DNA from: Planctomycetota bacterium
GTDB taxonomy: Bacteria; Planctomycetota; UBA1135; UBA2386
Length of the DNA stretch: 64,000 nt
NCBI GenBank assembly: GCA_020638695.1
Contig: JACKIB010000002.1
Coordinates: 186,001 to 250,000, forward strand
Reading direction: 5' to 3'
In this document: positions 1 through 13,129 of the stretch, in pieces
Position numbering within the stretch: the stretch's first letter is position 1
Layout of the letters: each line of letters opens with the position of its first letter
The notes under the pieces: model-generated
What the model saw: the letters and a program-made list of their open reading frames with translations, nothing else
Database searches by the model: none
What the model was told of the DNA's origin: nothing
Made by a program: the position numbers and the translations under genes

Positions 1-1
1 C

Positions 2-61
2 GACGTCGATCGCACCCTGGCCCGGGTGACCGCCATGGCCAGCGGTCGCGACGCCCGATGA
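2..61 (+). CDS. 3' end of an unidentified gene (truncated by window edge)
   Basis: An open frame enters from the left edge and stops at a TGA whose first two bases are the last two of the next gene's ATG (ATGA overlap). Only about 19 residues are visible, ending in an Ala/Arg/Asp-rich tail with no motif. The overlap suggests translational coupling with the MBL-fold hydrolase that follows. The product cannot be identified from this remnant. Confidence 0.5.
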   Translation, partial: DVDRTLARVTAMASGRDAR

Positions 62-834
62 AGGTCACCATCCTCGGCTCCGGCACCGCGGTACCGGTTC
101 CGGATCGCTTTCCCGCCGGCGTGCTGGTGGTCACCGAGGGCGAACGCAACCAGGTGGTCGCGGTCGACCTGGGGCCGGGTGTCCTGCGCCGTATCGCCCA
201 GGCCGGCTACGGCGCCGATCGCGTCGACGCGGTGCTGTTCACCCACTACCACACCGACCACACGGCCGACCTCGCGGCGCTGTTGTTCGCGTTGCGCAAC
301 CCCGCTCTGGCGCAGCGCCCGACACTCCGGCTGATCGGTCACGCCGGACTGGCCGAACTGCTCGACCACTTGACCGCCGCGTGGCCGTGGTTGCGCCCGC
401 GCGGCTATTCGTTGGAGGTCGAGGAGATCGGCCCGGGCGGCTTCACCCTCGACACGCTGCGCGTCGACGCGGTTCCGATCCGCCACACCGCGCAGAGTCT
501 CGCCTACCGGCTGACCGATGCGCGCGGCGCGTCCGTGGCGATCAGCGGCGACGCGGACGTCTGCGAGGGACTCGCCGACGTCGCACGCGGCGTGGATCTG
601 TTCGTCTGCGAAGCGGCGTTTCCCGACGGCAACTACACCGAGGGTCACCTGACGCCGTCGCTGGCCGGCGCGGCGGCCAGCGAGGCCGGGGCGACGCGTC
701 TCTGCCTGACGCACTTCTACCCGGAGTGCTCGGGGCACGACCTGCTGGCGCAGGCCGCCCAGACGTTCGACGGCGACGTGGTTCTCGCCGAAGATCTGCT
801 GACGTTCGACCTCGGCACGTCGACCCGCGGGTGA
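58..834 (+). CDS. MBL-fold metallo-hydrolase, ribonuclease Z-like
   Basis: This 258-residue protein has the metallo-beta-lactamase fold. The zinc-binding motif HYHTDHTAD lies near residue 63. Later metal-site positions are represented by an Asp in SGDAD near residue 164, a His in EGHLTP and a His in LTHFYP. It starts with a beta-strand followed by a GSGTA loop, as in RNase Z and related phosphodiesterase-type MBL proteins. Length fits single-domain members. I see no RNase Z exosite insertion, so a tRNA 3'-processing role is not supported and a general hydrolase is safer. It is soluble, with no signal peptide. The ATG overlaps the stop of the upstream gene, so it is probably the last gene of an operon whose other members are outside the window. 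Confidence 0.85.
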   Translation: MKVTILGSGTAVPVPDRFPAGVLVVTEGERNQVVAVDLGPGVLRRIAQAGYGADRVDAVLFTHYHTDHTADLAALLFALRNPALAQRPTLRLIGHAGLAELLDHLTAAWPWLRPRGYSLEVEEIGPGGFTLDTLRVDAVPIRHTAQSLAYRLTDARGASVAISGDADVCEGLADVARGVDLFVCEAAFPDGNYTEGHLTPSLAGAAASEAGATRLCLTHFYPECSGHDLLAQAAQTFDGDVVLAEDLLTFDLGTSTRG

Positions 835-854
835 CGGACCCGACAACTGCCGCG

Positions 855-1904
855 CTACTTGGCGATCTTCAGGCCGGCGGCGGTGAACACCGCACCGACC
901 TTCGCCTTCACCGACTCCTGCGTGCCGACGAACGACTTCGACGAGTCCTCGGTGTCGCTACGGAACACAAGGATCGCCTTGCACCGGTAGCAGATCACCA
1001 AGTCGACGACGAGGTGCCCCAACCGCGCCCGGATCCCGTGGCGCGGTTCGAAGCAATCGGCACCGACGCCGTCGTACGCGGCGATTCCCCGGTAGACGAG
1101 ATCGACCAGCGACCGGCTCGCACCCGCGCCCGCGAGCGTCGCCCGACCGAGCACCTTGTGGCCGTGGAACGCATCCTTGCCGCTCGCCCGGTCCTCGGGG
1201 TGCAAGGCCAGCAACTCGAGCCGCTCGGCGCGCTCCAGGATCCACTGCGTGTCACGCGACACGCCGACACCGATGTCGGGCAAGACCGGGATGGGCTCGG
1301 CGGGCACCGCCTGGAACGCCGCGCGGAGCACGTGCGAGCCGAAGCGGATCTCCAGCGACGCGTTGCCCCGTGCGCCTGCAGCAGGCACGAGTGCGATCTG
1401 CAGGGTCTTGGCCGGCGCCTCCACGTGCGCGTGGCGCAAGGGCACGAAGGCCCCGCCGCGGACCTCTCCGGCCCGAGCGGCATCCAGCCGGCTCGCCCGG
1501 ACGCGGGCCGGATCGAGCAACACCAACCCGAATCGATCGTTGCCACTGCGGTCCACCCCTCGCTTCTCCAGCAAGAGGTAGTAGTACCCCGGCGGCACCG
1601 TGGGCCCCATCGCGAAGTCCAGCGTCAGATCGCTGTCGAGCGTGGTCCAGTGGTCCTTGCCGAGCCGCCAGCGCGGCGGGTGGTCCGGCTCGACGAACTT
1701 GTCGAACGCGGCGTTCCACGCCGGCTGGCCGTAGCGCACCGCGCACGATCCGATCACGCGCGCCCCGTCGCGCATCGCCAGCCGGGCACTGCCGATCTGG
1801 GAGTTGTCGGGGACCGCGCGGGCGCGCGCGTCCTGCGCGGGCACAGCCGGGAGGAGCGACATGGCCACGGCGAAGGGCGCGAGCAAGCGGCGATGGGTCA
1901 GCAT
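855..1904 (-). CDS. secreted DUF2911-like protein
   Basis: The start was set at an ATG followed by a signal peptide (leucine-rich core ending VPAQ, Gln at mature +1). The frame stays open far upstream, but that stretch has no coding character. The mature protein of about 320 residues contains a DUF2911-like core: a YGQPAW segment, a W-rich LGKDHWTTLD stretch and a VPPGYYYLLLE strand, roughly residues 40-200. The remaining 150 residues end in a segment with two close cysteines (VICYRCK) that I do not recognise. DUF2911 proteins are extracytoplasmic and of unknown function. It converges on the MBL gene with about 20 bp between stops, so it is an independent unit. Family call moderate, secretion strong. 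Confidence 0.65.
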   Translation of the reverse strand: MLTHRRLLAPFAVAMSLLPAVPAQDARARAVPDNSQIGSARLAMRDGARVIGSCAVRYGQPAWNAAFDKFVEPDHPPRWRLGKDHWTTLDSDLTLDFAMGPTVPPGYYYLLLEKRGVDRSGNDRFGLVLLDPARVRASRLDAARAGEVRGGAFVPLRHAHVEAPAKTLQIALVPAAGARGNASLEIRFGSHVLRAAFQAVPAEPIPVLPDIGVGVSRDTQWILERAERLELLALHPEDRASGKDAFHGHKVLGRATLAGAGASRSLVDLVYRGIAAYDGVGADCFEPRHGIRARLGHLVVDLVICYRCKAILVFRSDTEDSSKSFVGTQESVKAKVGAVFTAAGLKIAK

Positions 1905-2250
1905 CGCCTCGATGCTACCCCGCGGTGCGACCAGGTGGCGATCCGGCGGCACGGCCCTGACTAGAGGCCTAGGCCCGGCGAAGCCGGGGCATTTGAGTCG
2001 GAGCTGCTGCGACGACACGGCTTGTTGGTGGACAAGCTGAGGAGCTGCGACGCCGCGAGCGGGCCGTAGGGCCGGCGACTTATGTGACCAACTTCGGACA
2101 CACCCCACTAGACCGAGCCTGCGATCGCACAAAGTTGTTGGCCCGTCGAATGTCAGGACCCGCACCTCGACGGCGACCGCCCCGCCTCCGCGTGGAAACC
2201 GCGGACGGGCCCGGGCCGTGCGTTCGGCCCGAGCACCTTCTACCGCTGCA
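1905..2250. other. intergenic region upstream of the DUF2911-like gene
   Basis: About 345 bp separate two minus-strand genes, and no convincing gene lies here. It contains a small GC hairpin (CCCGGC-GAA-GCCGGG, around 1974-1988) next to a CTAGAGGCCTAG near-palindrome. It should also hold the promoter of the gene at 855-1904. A 12-base stretch (GAGCTGCTGCGA, near 2000) matches the start of the dispersed element described elsewhere, but the rest does not align. Confidence 0.4.
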
Positions 2251-2856
2251 TCAGTTGGCGCGGATGTCCTTGCAGCCCGGGTTGGTGATCAGGATCGAGG
2301 AACCCTGCACCACGACCGCCTGGCCGACGATCGTCACGCCGACCCACGCCGGCACTGTCGGCGGCTGGTACTTGAACTCGAAGCGACCGGTGGCCGGGAT
2401 CGTGCCCTGCGCGAACAGCATCGGGTGCTGACCGAGCAGCCACGTGCCCCACGAGCCGAACGGCGCGTACGAAGTCGCCTGCGGAAGCGTGATCCAGATG
2501 CCGAACGACGACCCCGCGGCACCCGAGACCGCCCAGGTGTCGGAACGGCCGAAGCGGATGTTCCCCATGTCGAAGATCTCGGGGATCGCGCGGGCGGAGA
2601 TCACGTTGAGCTTCGGCAGGCCGGGTTGGCTGACGTCGATCACCTGCATCTCGTACTCGATGTCCTGCTGGCGGCTGGCGTTGTGCAGCGCCTGCAGGTC
2701 GACCGTGGTGCTGACCAGCTCGATGTTCGTGCAGTCGAGGCGCCAGCGGTTGGTGTTCTGGATGGAGTCGACGTCGCCGCGCACCAGCTGGGTCTGGGCC
2801 GGGACGAGGGAGGCGAGGGCCAGGGAAGCGAACAGGAACAGGCTGGAGATCTTCAT
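2251..2856 (-). CDS. secreted protein carrying the shared C-terminal module
   Basis: 201 residues, starting at an ATG that opens a signal peptide cleaved before Gln21 (LVPA|QTQ). No known domain is recognised in residues 21-115. Residues about 116-195 form the beta-rich module seen in many secreted proteins of this window. It has a G-x-L-rich strand, an FAQGTIPATG turn, then WVGVTIVGQA and a SSILITN end. It has no membrane anchor and would be periplasmic or extracellular. It is transcribed divergently from the module protein at 3119-3751 across a 262-bp spacer. Function unknown. Confidence 0.75.
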   Translation of the reverse strand: MKISSLFLFASLALASLVPAQTQLVRGDVDSIQNTNRWRLDCTNIELVSTTVDLQALHNASRQQDIEYEMQVIDVSQPGLPKLNVISARAIPEIFDMGNIRFGRSDTWAVSGAAGSSFGIWITLPQATSYAPFGSWGTWLLGQHPMLFAQGTIPATGRFEFKYQPPTVPAWVGVTIVGQAVVVQGSSILITNPGCKDIRAN

Positions 2857-3118
2857 CGGTCTCAGTGGATTCGGTTTCAGCGGAAGGAAGCTGCCAGCGC
2901 CGCTCGGCGCCGACGGAACCGACATCTCAAGCAGCGTGCCAACCCCGGATTCTCCCTGTTCGTCCGTCATGCGAGCAGACACCAGGGGGCACACGCACGC
3001 ATCCCGGACAGGGTCAGGGGGAATCTCTGCGCGGCGGTCGAATCTCGCCGGAACGACCTGCACCGCCCGCAAACGTCACCGTATGGCTCGGTGCTTTTTT
3101 GTTCTCGAGCAATCAACC

Positions 3119-3751
3119 ATGCAACACTCCATACCGAACCGGCTCGCTTTCCCGTTCCGCCGCGTGGCCCTCGCCAGCGTCCTCACCCTCGCGTCGCTCG
3201 CCAGCACCGCGACCGCGCAGACCTTCACCATCTTCGGGGAGGTACGGCCCACTCCCACCGGATACCACCTCGCCGACGTGGACATCCCGTTGACCGGCAA
3301 GTTCGACTTCCAGCAGTTCGTCGGCAAGGTGGTCGAGGTCCGCGGGACCAACCAGGGAACCACCAAGGAACCGACGATCGAGGTGGGCTCGATCCAGGAA
3401 GCTCAGGACGTGCTGCGCGCCGACCACGAGGTGCGGCTGGGCCGCGAGCTGCGCATGAGGATCGACTCGCGCACCGGGCAGCGGTGGCTCTTCTTCCTGT
3501 CGCCAGGGCGGGGGTTCTTGCCGCTGGACGACTTGTTCCCCGGCGTCGCGCTCAAGGGCACCTTCTTCCTCGATGTCGCTACGTACTACGTGTTCGGCCC
3601 CGGCGCGCTGTCGGGCAACCACGAGGAGCGCGTACCGATTCCGGCGGCCAAGGAGCTGATCGGGGTGCGCTTCTGGACCCAGGCCGCCACGGTTCTGCCC
3701 GACAAGACCGGCGTCTACACCAACGCCGTGTCGGTGATGATCCGGCGCTGA
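3119..3751 (+). CDS. secreted protein carrying the shared C-terminal module
   Basis: 210 residues. The chosen ATG gives a long signal peptide with an Arg-Arg n-region, cleaved at TATA|Q34. Residues 35-115 contain short beta-strands (GKVVEVRG and similar), a DUF5666/OB-like feel I cannot confirm. Residues about 120-208 match the window's shared module, with a hydrophobic strand, a GPGALSG turn, VPIPAAKELIGVRFWTQAA and a YTNAVSVMI end. It diverges from the module protein at 2251-2856, so the 262-bp spacer probably holds both promoters. No anchor. Function unknown. Confidence 0.75.
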   Translation: MQHSIPNRLAFPFRRVALASVLTLASLASTATAQTFTIFGEVRPTPTGYHLADVDIPLTGKFDFQQFVGKVVEVRGTNQGTTKEPTIEVGSIQEAQDVLRADHEVRLGRELRMRIDSRTGQRWLFFLSPGRGFLPLDDLFPGVALKGTFFLDVATYYVFGPGALSGNHEERVPIPAAKELIGVRFWTQAATVLPDKTGVYTNAVSVMIRR

Positions 3752-3940
3752 GCAGGCCGTATTGGCCCGCATCCACGCGCGCGACGAGGGACGCCGCGCG
3801 CGAATCCGACTCCTTCGAGTCATCCCGCCCGCAGGCGGCACCCCGACTCGGGGGGCCTGAAGTTCACTCGCCTCTCCCGCCAAACGTCGTCTGGCGAAGG
3901 GGGCGTTCCTCGGGAGGGGCCTGTCCGTAGACTCCCAGCG

Positions 3941-5602
3941 ATGCGCCGTGCGCTCCTGCTGTTCGCTGCGCTCGCTGGAGTATCCACCCTCGGATGGTGG
4001 GTTCTCGCCGGGCTACCATCGCCCGGACCCAGTCCGCAGCACTCGCGCAGCGATCCTGCCCGCCCGCACCCTCGAGGCGGAACCTACGCACTCGCGGTGC
4101 AGGAGCCGGCGACGCTCAACCCGTTCACCGCAGTCGGCGCGGTCGCTCTGCGCGCGGTGCTGCGCTACACCCACGACGCCCTCGCCGACGTCGACCCCCA
4201 GACCGGCGCGCTGCGCCCCGCCTTGGCGGAACGCTGGACGATCCAGGACGGTGGCCGACGCATCCGGTTCAGTCTGCGCCGCGGGGTCGAGTTTTCGGAC
4301 GGCACCCCGCTGACGCGCGCCGACGCGGCGTTCACCTTCGCGCTGGCACGAATCGACGGGCTTCCGCTGGGCGCGCTCGGTGATGTTCTCGCGCCGGTGC
4401 GTGCGCTGCACCTCGTCGGGGAACGTGACCTGGAGTTCGAGCTCGGCGAGGTCACGGCAACCGCACTGCCGCGGCTCGCGACCGGATTCCTGGTAGTCAG
4501 CGAGGCGCACTGGCGCAAGGTACTCGGGCTCGGCACGGCGGACACCGCGTCCGCACTGCGCGATGCCGGGCTTGCGGCAAGAGTCCGTGCCGTCGACCGT
4601 CCGGGTCCCGGGTCGGGGCCGTTCCACGTCGCGCAGTGGGAGCCCGGGTCGTTCCTGCGCCTGGCACACAACCCCCACAGCTGGCGGCGAGCCGAGCGCC
4701 CGGAAGACTGGAACCTCGCGGCACTGTCGCTGCGATTCGTGCAGGACCCCGCGGCTCGGTTCACCATGCTGCGCCAGGGTGAACTCGACGTGTTCGACGA
4801 CCCCAATGCCGAGCAACTGATCGCACGGCACCCCGAACTCGCCGAGACCCACCGACCGCTGACCTACGACCACGTCGGCCTCGGTCACTTCGCCGTGGTG
4901 TGGAACCACCGCCGCCCGCCGTTCGGCGATCGGCGGGTGCGCACCGCGTTGTCCCAATGCATCGATCGACCTGGAATGGCCCGCGAGCTGTTCGCCGGCC
5001 ACGCGCGGGTCTCGCGCGGTTGGTTTCGGCCGGAATCGAAGCTCGACGCGGAGAGCCCGGACAACGCGCCACGCTTCGACCCCGACGCCGCGCGTCGCCA
5101 ACTCGCCGCCGCGGGGATCGCCGCTCCGCGGTTGCACCTGATGATCGCCGCCGGCCAAGCGCAGCACCGCAGGATCGTCGAGTTCCTCGCGCCGTCGTTC
5201 CTCCGCGCGGGGGTGACGCTGATCGCCGCACCGCTCGAGTGGGGCACGCTCGTCACCCGTCTGCGCGCGCATGACTTCGACGGCGTCTTGCTGCACATCT
5301 CGCTGCCGCAGTGGCCCGACCCGTTCCTGCAGTTCCACTCCTCGCAAGCCGCCGGCGGCCGCAACTGGGCGGGCTACCGCGACGGCGAGGCCGACGCGGT
5401 ACTGACCAAGGCCCACACCGAGCCCGATCCCGTAGCGCGCCACGCCCTGCTACTCGAGTTCCAGCGACTGTTCGTCCGCGACCAACCGATCAGCTTGCTG
5501 GTCTACCCACTGAGCAGCGTGCTGCTACACCGCCGCTTCCAAGGGGTCGAACTCGGGGTGCTCGGGCTCTACCCCGAGCGCTGGTGGGTCACCGGCAAGT
5601 AG
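3941..5602 (+). CDS. extracytoplasmic oligopeptide/nickel-type ABC solute-binding protein (SBP family 5)
   Basis: 553 residues. An N-terminal hydrophobic segment (residues 2-24) acts as a signal or anchor; there is no lipobox cysteine. The mature part opens with the typical family-5 layout: GGTYALAVQEPATLNPF, then a short strand-helix, a GALRPALAERW segment, the FSLRRGVEFSDGTPLTRADA signature near residue 115, and a late FDGVLLHISLPQWPDPF segment near residue 445. Family members deliver peptides, sugars or metals to ABC importers. No permease or ATPase gene is adjacent, so this is an orphan binding protein or works with a transporter encoded elsewhere. Ligand cannot be inferred. It is a single gene with 189 bp of upstream sequence. 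Confidence 0.85.
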   Translation: MRRALLLFAALAGVSTLGWWVLAGLPSPGPSPQHSRSDPARPHPRGGTYALAVQEPATLNPFTAVGAVALRAVLRYTHDALADVDPQTGALRPALAERWTIQDGGRRIRFSLRRGVEFSDGTPLTRADAAFTFALARIDGLPLGALGDVLAPVRALHLVGERDLEFELGEVTATALPRLATGFLVVSEAHWRKVLGLGTADTASALRDAGLAARVRAVDRPGPGSGPFHVAQWEPGSFLRLAHNPHSWRRAERPEDWNLAALSLRFVQDPAARFTMLRQGELDVFDDPNAEQLIARHPELAETHRPLTYDHVGLGHFAVVWNHRRPPFGDRRVRTALSQCIDRPGMARELFAGHARVSRGWFRPESKLDAESPDNAPRFDPDAARRQLAAAGIAAPRLHLMIAAGQAQHRRIVEFLAPSFLRAGVTLIAAPLEWGTLVTRLRAHDFDGVLLHISLPQWPDPFLQFHSSQAAGGRNWAGYRDGEADAVLTKAHTEPDPVARHALLLEFQRLFVRDQPISLLVYPLSSVLLHRRFQGVELGVLGLYPERWWVTGK

Positions 5603-5675
5603 CCGGTCAGTCCGCGGATGCAAGGAAGGCGACCGAGCCCGCCGGAGGCGCATTGCGAATGCGTCGAGATCAACC

Positions 5676-5753
5676 GCGCGCCTGACATGGCAGGCGCAGG
5701 CACTTGCGGCACCGCAACTGTCGTTTGCCGAGATCTCCGAGCTACTGGGTCAC
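5676..5753 (+). pseudogene. possible remnant of an AraC-type helix-turn-helix
   Basis: Read in the frame beginning at 5676, this short stretch encodes a segment ending APQLSFAEISELLGHA. It resembles the second helix-turn-helix of AraC/XylS regulators (pattern A..L..P.LS..EIA.LLGF). No start, first helix or downstream F.R.F segment remains, and its end overlaps the stop region of the opposite-strand gene. It could be chance in GC-rich DNA. Confidence 0.2.
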
Positions 5754-7439
5754 GCCCGACACGACCACGCGGAACGCCGCGGGTCCGCCGAGGGTCGCCT
5801 GTCGCCCTGGGGCGAAATACTCGAGGGAACGACCATTCAGCAAACCACCACCCGACCGCGTCAGGACGACTTGCGTCAGACTCTGGATCGGCGGCAGCGG
5901 CACCAGGCCGACTCCGTGCAGGTGGATCACCGGCAAGACCGGGCCGGGCGTCGTGGCGTCCTGGGCGGTGAGCACACCGAAGCCCGCACTGCCGACCACC
6001 TCGTTGCTGAGCACCACTCCGGGCGGCCCGATCAGCATGGCGGCCGACGGGTTCGTCCCGAGAATCGCGTCACCGCCGGCGCCGCGCAGCAGAACCGTCG
6101 CCGAGCCACCGAGCGCCTCACCCATTTCCGGCAACGCGGTCAGCCCCTCGCGCAGCAGCGTCGAACGGCCGGTGGCGATCTCGGTGCGCTGCAGGTGGTA
6201 GCGACCCGGCCCGGTCTCTTCGGTGGCCAACAGCGCACCATCGCCGCCGAGGAACGCGGACGACGGCACCAGCAGGCCGGGCGCGAACGGCGCCACGGTG
6301 CGCGGCCCGGTCCCGGTGAGGTTGGTGACCGACTGGCTCGCCGTCGAGGCGCGGAACCAGTCGAACGCCTGCGGATCGCCGACCGCCAGGACCAGCGTGC
6401 TGGCGGCGAATGCCGGCAGGATTCCGACCCCGATGTAGGGCAGGAAGTTCGCATCCGAGGTCACGTGCGTGACTCCGGTCTGCCCGGTCGTGTCGAGCAG
6501 GTAGATCTCGTCGCGCGACACCGCGTCGGTGTACATCAACCGCGTCCCGTCGTCGTTGAGCAACATCCGCGGTCCGCCGACGACGTCGGGCAAGTAACCG
6601 GGCTCTTCGTACTTGCTCGGCGGTGGCGCCAGTGCGACCGCGCTGCCCGTAGTGCGCAGCAGGTAGATCGTGTAGGTGTCCTTGGGCCCCAGCAAGAACG
6701 CCACCGCGCTGCCATCTCCTGACGGCGCGAGTTCCGGCTTCATCCGCACCGAGCCGGTGGTCGCCGGTGTGACGTCGGCAGGCTGGTTGCCATCCGCGAG
6801 CGCACAGCGGTGGATGTGGTCGTCGCCGGTCAGGAAGAACAGGTGCGTTGCCCCGACCGCGACCCCCAGCGGCTCGACCTCGGTCTGCGCGGGAACGGTG
6901 ATCGGGCGCACCGGCGCGTTGGTGCTGGCAAAGGAGCTTCCGTCGAGCAGCGCGATGTAGAACCCGCCGGCAACGGTCGCCAACGCCGCGTGCCGCCCGT
7001 CCCCGGCGACCCCGATGCGGGCCTCGTACGGATCGTCTATGCCACCGATGCCGACCCCGGACAGTTCTTGGATCAACACGGGCGCGCCCGATGCCGTGAT
7101 CACGAAGAACCCGTAGCGGGTCGCCGCACTGCGCCGGTACTTGAACAGCCGCCCACCGCCGGGCAGCGCGACGTGGCGCCAGCCGGCACGGTCGACCAAT
7201 CGGATGTGGCCGGGACGGAACGCGCCTTGGGCGGTGCGGTTGGTGAACTCGATCGGCAGGATCTCGAGCTGGGTCATCCAGACGGCCGACGCGTTGGTTG
7301 GCGCCGCCTCGTCGTAGATTCGCAGGTCGAGCGCGTTGGCCGTGGCCCCCTCGAGGACGGCAATTCGGTCCTGGGCCGCACAGGGAACCGTGGCGAGCAG
7401 GAGCGGCAGCAGGCGGGAGGGGGTGAAGTTTCGATTCAT
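5742..7439 (-). CDS. secreted beta-propeller-like protein, TolB/WD40-type repeats
   Basis: 565 residues. The start was placed at the ATG opening a signal peptide cleaved at PCAA|Q. The frame extends 26 codons further upstream without coding character. The mature protein is built of repeated four-strand units with G-D-G and Y/F-L-L-D/R-T motifs (for example YTIYLLRTTG, DEIYLLDTTG and ELAPSGDGSAVAFL), as in TolB-like or WD40-like propellers, spanning about residues 60-500. There is no catalytic motif, anchor or shared C-terminal module. Probable periplasmic or surface scaffold. Convergent with the binding-protein gene upstream. Confidence 0.65.
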   Translation of the reverse strand: MNRNFTPSRLLPLLLATVPCAAQDRIAVLEGATANALDLRIYDEAAPTNASAVWMTQLEILPIEFTNRTAQGAFRPGHIRLVDRAGWRHVALPGGGRLFKYRRSAATRYGFFVITASGAPVLIQELSGVGIGGIDDPYEARIGVAGDGRHAALATVAGGFYIALLDGSSFASTNAPVRPITVPAQTEVEPLGVAVGATHLFFLTGDDHIHRCALADGNQPADVTPATTGSVRMKPELAPSGDGSAVAFLLGPKDTYTIYLLRTTGSAVALAPPPSKYEEPGYLPDVVGGPRMLLNDDGTRLMYTDAVSRDEIYLLDTTGQTGVTHVTSDANFLPYIGVGILPAFAASTLVLAVGDPQAFDWFRASTASQSVTNLTGTGPRTVAPFAPGLLVPSSAFLGGDGALLATEETGPGRYHLQRTEIATGRSTLLREGLTALPEMGEALGGSATVLLRGAGGDAILGTNPSAAMLIGPPGVVLSNEVVGSAGFGVLTAQDATTPGPVLPVIHLHGVGLVPLPPIQSLTQVVLTRSGGGLLNGRSLEYFAPGRQATLGGPAAFRVVVSGVTQ

Positions 7440-7618
7440 GGCTACGAGACCAGGGTATCCGGTCGAGGCCGAATGGGGTGGTGGAGCGGGCCTGTAGACA
7501 AGCGGCGTGCCACCCACGATCCGCGGTCCTGCTGTCCCGATTCCGGACGACTACCTGTTCGGATCACGGACTGAAGCCCCGGGGCCACCGCGCGCCAGCG
7601 GCCGCCGCGGAGGGGCCT

Positions 7619-8386
7619 TCAACGGACCGGATCCACGCGGTCCCAGAGGTAGACCATCGTGGTGTACACCATCGCGGCCCGACCCTCCGGGTCGGCGTGG
7701 CGTGCGTGCAGGTCCCGCAGGATCCCGAGCAGCTTCTCGGTGCGCGGACCCTCCCGCGGCACGGTCGAGGTACTCAGAGCCCGGCCAAGCAGGTCATCCG
7801 CGGTGAGCGGGTGCGCGAAGGCGAACTGCAGGACTCGCGTTCCGGAGAAGGTCCCGGTCCTCGGCACGCTGGTCGGGTCGAATTCACCGCGCTCTACGGG
7901 TGCCTCGCCGTCGATCGCCTCGAGCGCGTGGCGATAGCCGAGCGTGAACGCGTCGTCGCGGCTCCGCCGGTTCCACACCACCGCGAGTCGCCCACCGCCA
8001 CGCAGAATGCGTTGGAATTCGCGCAGCGCGATCGGCTGATCGAACCAGTGGAATGCCTGTGCCACGGTGACGAGGTCGCAGCACTGCGGCGCGAGGCCGG
8101 TCGCCTCCCCGGTGCCGTCGCTCCACTCCACGCGCGAATGCGGCTGCGCTGCGTCGCGCATCGCCGCGTTCGGCTCGACCGCGAGCACACGCGCTCCACG
8201 CTCCGCGAGCAACCGCGCGAGGATACCGGTGCCGGCACCGACGTCGGCGACCGTGAGGCTCTCCGGAGCGGCGAGTCCCGCGAGAATCGCGTCGATCGCG
8301 GCAGGCGGGTAGCTCGGACGGTAGCGGGCGTAGTCCGCCGCACGGTCGCTGAACCGCACGGTGGACGGGGGTTCGGAGGAACTCAC
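7619..8386 (-). CDS. class I SAM-dependent methyltransferase
   Basis: 255 residues from a GTG start (GTGAGTTCCTCC); the open frame continues upstream but loses family character. The N terminus FSDRAADYARYRPSYP is typical of a UbiE/YcgJ-like methyltransferase subgroup. SAM motif I is VADVGAGTGILARLL near residue 45, the acidic end of motif II is VLAVEPN, and motif IV is CDLVTVAQAFHWFD, in which the HWFD tetrad is characteristic. Methyl acceptor unknown. Cytoplasmic. Head-to-head with the small membrane-protein gene at 8502, sharing a 115-bp promoter region. Confidence 0.88.
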   Translation of the reverse strand: MSSSEPPSTVRFSDRAADYARYRPSYPPAAIDAILAGLAAPESLTVADVGAGTGILARLLAERGARVLAVEPNAAMRDAAQPHSRVEWSDGTGEATGLAPQCCDLVTVAQAFHWFDQPIALREFQRILRGGGRLAVVWNRRSRDDAFTLGYRHALEAIDGEAPVERGEFDPTSVPRTGTFSGTRVLQFAFAHPLTADDLLGRALSTSTVPREGPRTEKLLGILRDLHARHADPEGRAAMVYTTMVYLWDRVDPVR

Positions 8387-8501
8387 ATGGCTCAGCGTAC
8401 GGGCCCGTGTGCACGAAGAACAGACCGTCCCCAAGGGAGCCGAGCTACCGCGCGTTGGGCACCGTCTCCACTCCGCCGCGCGGTGTGCCGATGACCCTTG
8501 C

Positions 8502-8726
8502 ATGCTACTGAGTCTCGACCCGGGATACGTGATCGCCGGCTTCGTGCTCAGCACGATCGGCTTCAGCGTGTTCTTGTACGGCAAGCGGCAGCTTCGCGTG
8601 CCGCAGCTGGTCGCGGGGATGCTGCTGATGGCCATCCCGTTGGCGCTCCACAACCCGTGGCTGCTGGCTGCGGCCGGCACCACGGTGGTAGCCGCGCTGT
8701 GGGGTTGCGTGCGCGCCGGTTGGTGA
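8502..8726 (+). CDS. small two-helix membrane protein
   Basis: 74 residues with two predicted transmembrane helices (about 8-27 and 38-66), joined by a basic FLYGKRQLRVPQ loop. The layout (IGFSVFLYGKRQ ... GMLLMAIP) matches short 65-80-residue inner-membrane proteins found across many phyla, sometimes labelled amino acid transport protein without experimental support. I claim no function. The start was chosen because upstream in-frame sequence lacks coding character. It diverges from the methyltransferase gene and converges on the 97-residue gene that follows. Confidence 0.65.
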   Translation: MLLSLDPGYVIAGFVLSTIGFSVFLYGKRQLRVPQLVAGMLLMAIPLALHNPWLLAAAGTTVVAALWGCVRAGW

Positions 8727-8747
8727 CGGGCACCGCGCCGACGTCGC

Positions 8748-9041
8748 TCAGCCCGCGTTCTGCTCGACCACCTCGAACAGCCCGTGGCCGATGGCGCGCA
8801 GTCGCCCGAGTTCGACCAACCGGTCCCACACTTCCTGCGGATACTGCTCGGGAGGCCGCACTCCGGAGATCGTCGACCGACCACCTCGGGTGAGTGCTTC
8901 GTGCCCGAGTCGCGATTCGTCGTCCAGGCGGGCGAGCTTCAACCGCTTGCGGAACGCCTTCATCGCCCGTTTCAGGGTCTCGCTGGTCAGGCTGCCATCG
9001 GGGTTGCGCTCGACCAAGTTGCGTTCGGATTCCGGTGCCAT
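8748..9041 (-). CDS. small conserved hypothetical protein
   Basis: 97 residues from an ATG preceding PESERNLVERNPDG. The sequence is charged and probably helical at its start: SETLKRAMKAFRKRLKLARLDDESRLG, then GGRSTISGVRPP and QYPQEVWDRLVELGRLR. From memory, closely similar proteins occur widely in planctomycetes, which cannot be verified here. It has no signal peptide. The basic helical first half would suit nucleic-acid or ribosome association, but that is speculation. It stands alone, converging on the small membrane-protein gene. Confidence 0.65.
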   Translation of the reverse strand: MAPESERNLVERNPDGSLTSETLKRAMKAFRKRLKLARLDDESRLGHEALTRGGRSTISGVRPPEQYPQEVWDRLVELGRLRAIGHGLFEVVEQNAG

Positions 9042-9292
9042 GTGGGTGACTCGTGAAGGAGTGCGAAGGCTACACCTGGCGTTGACCATCCTGACCGGCG
9101 ATCCGAAACTGGACGTGGGACCACGAGAAGTCGGGCCGCCGAATGACAAGCCATGCGATCCGGCGCTCTCCCGGATCTGGTTCGCCCTCCATGGCAGCAG
9201 ACCCCGGAAAGTGGAAGTCCGGCTCGAAAGCCCCTGTCGCGATCGGTTTCCGGTGGTTCGCCTCGATTGGCGCGCGCCTCCCGCGTCGACGG

Positions 9293-13129
<3,837 letters not shown>

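Noticed and set aside
1969..2160. A sixth copy of the dispersed element
   Set aside because: Only a 12-base word (GAGCTGCTGCGA) is shared; the remainder and the ends do not align.
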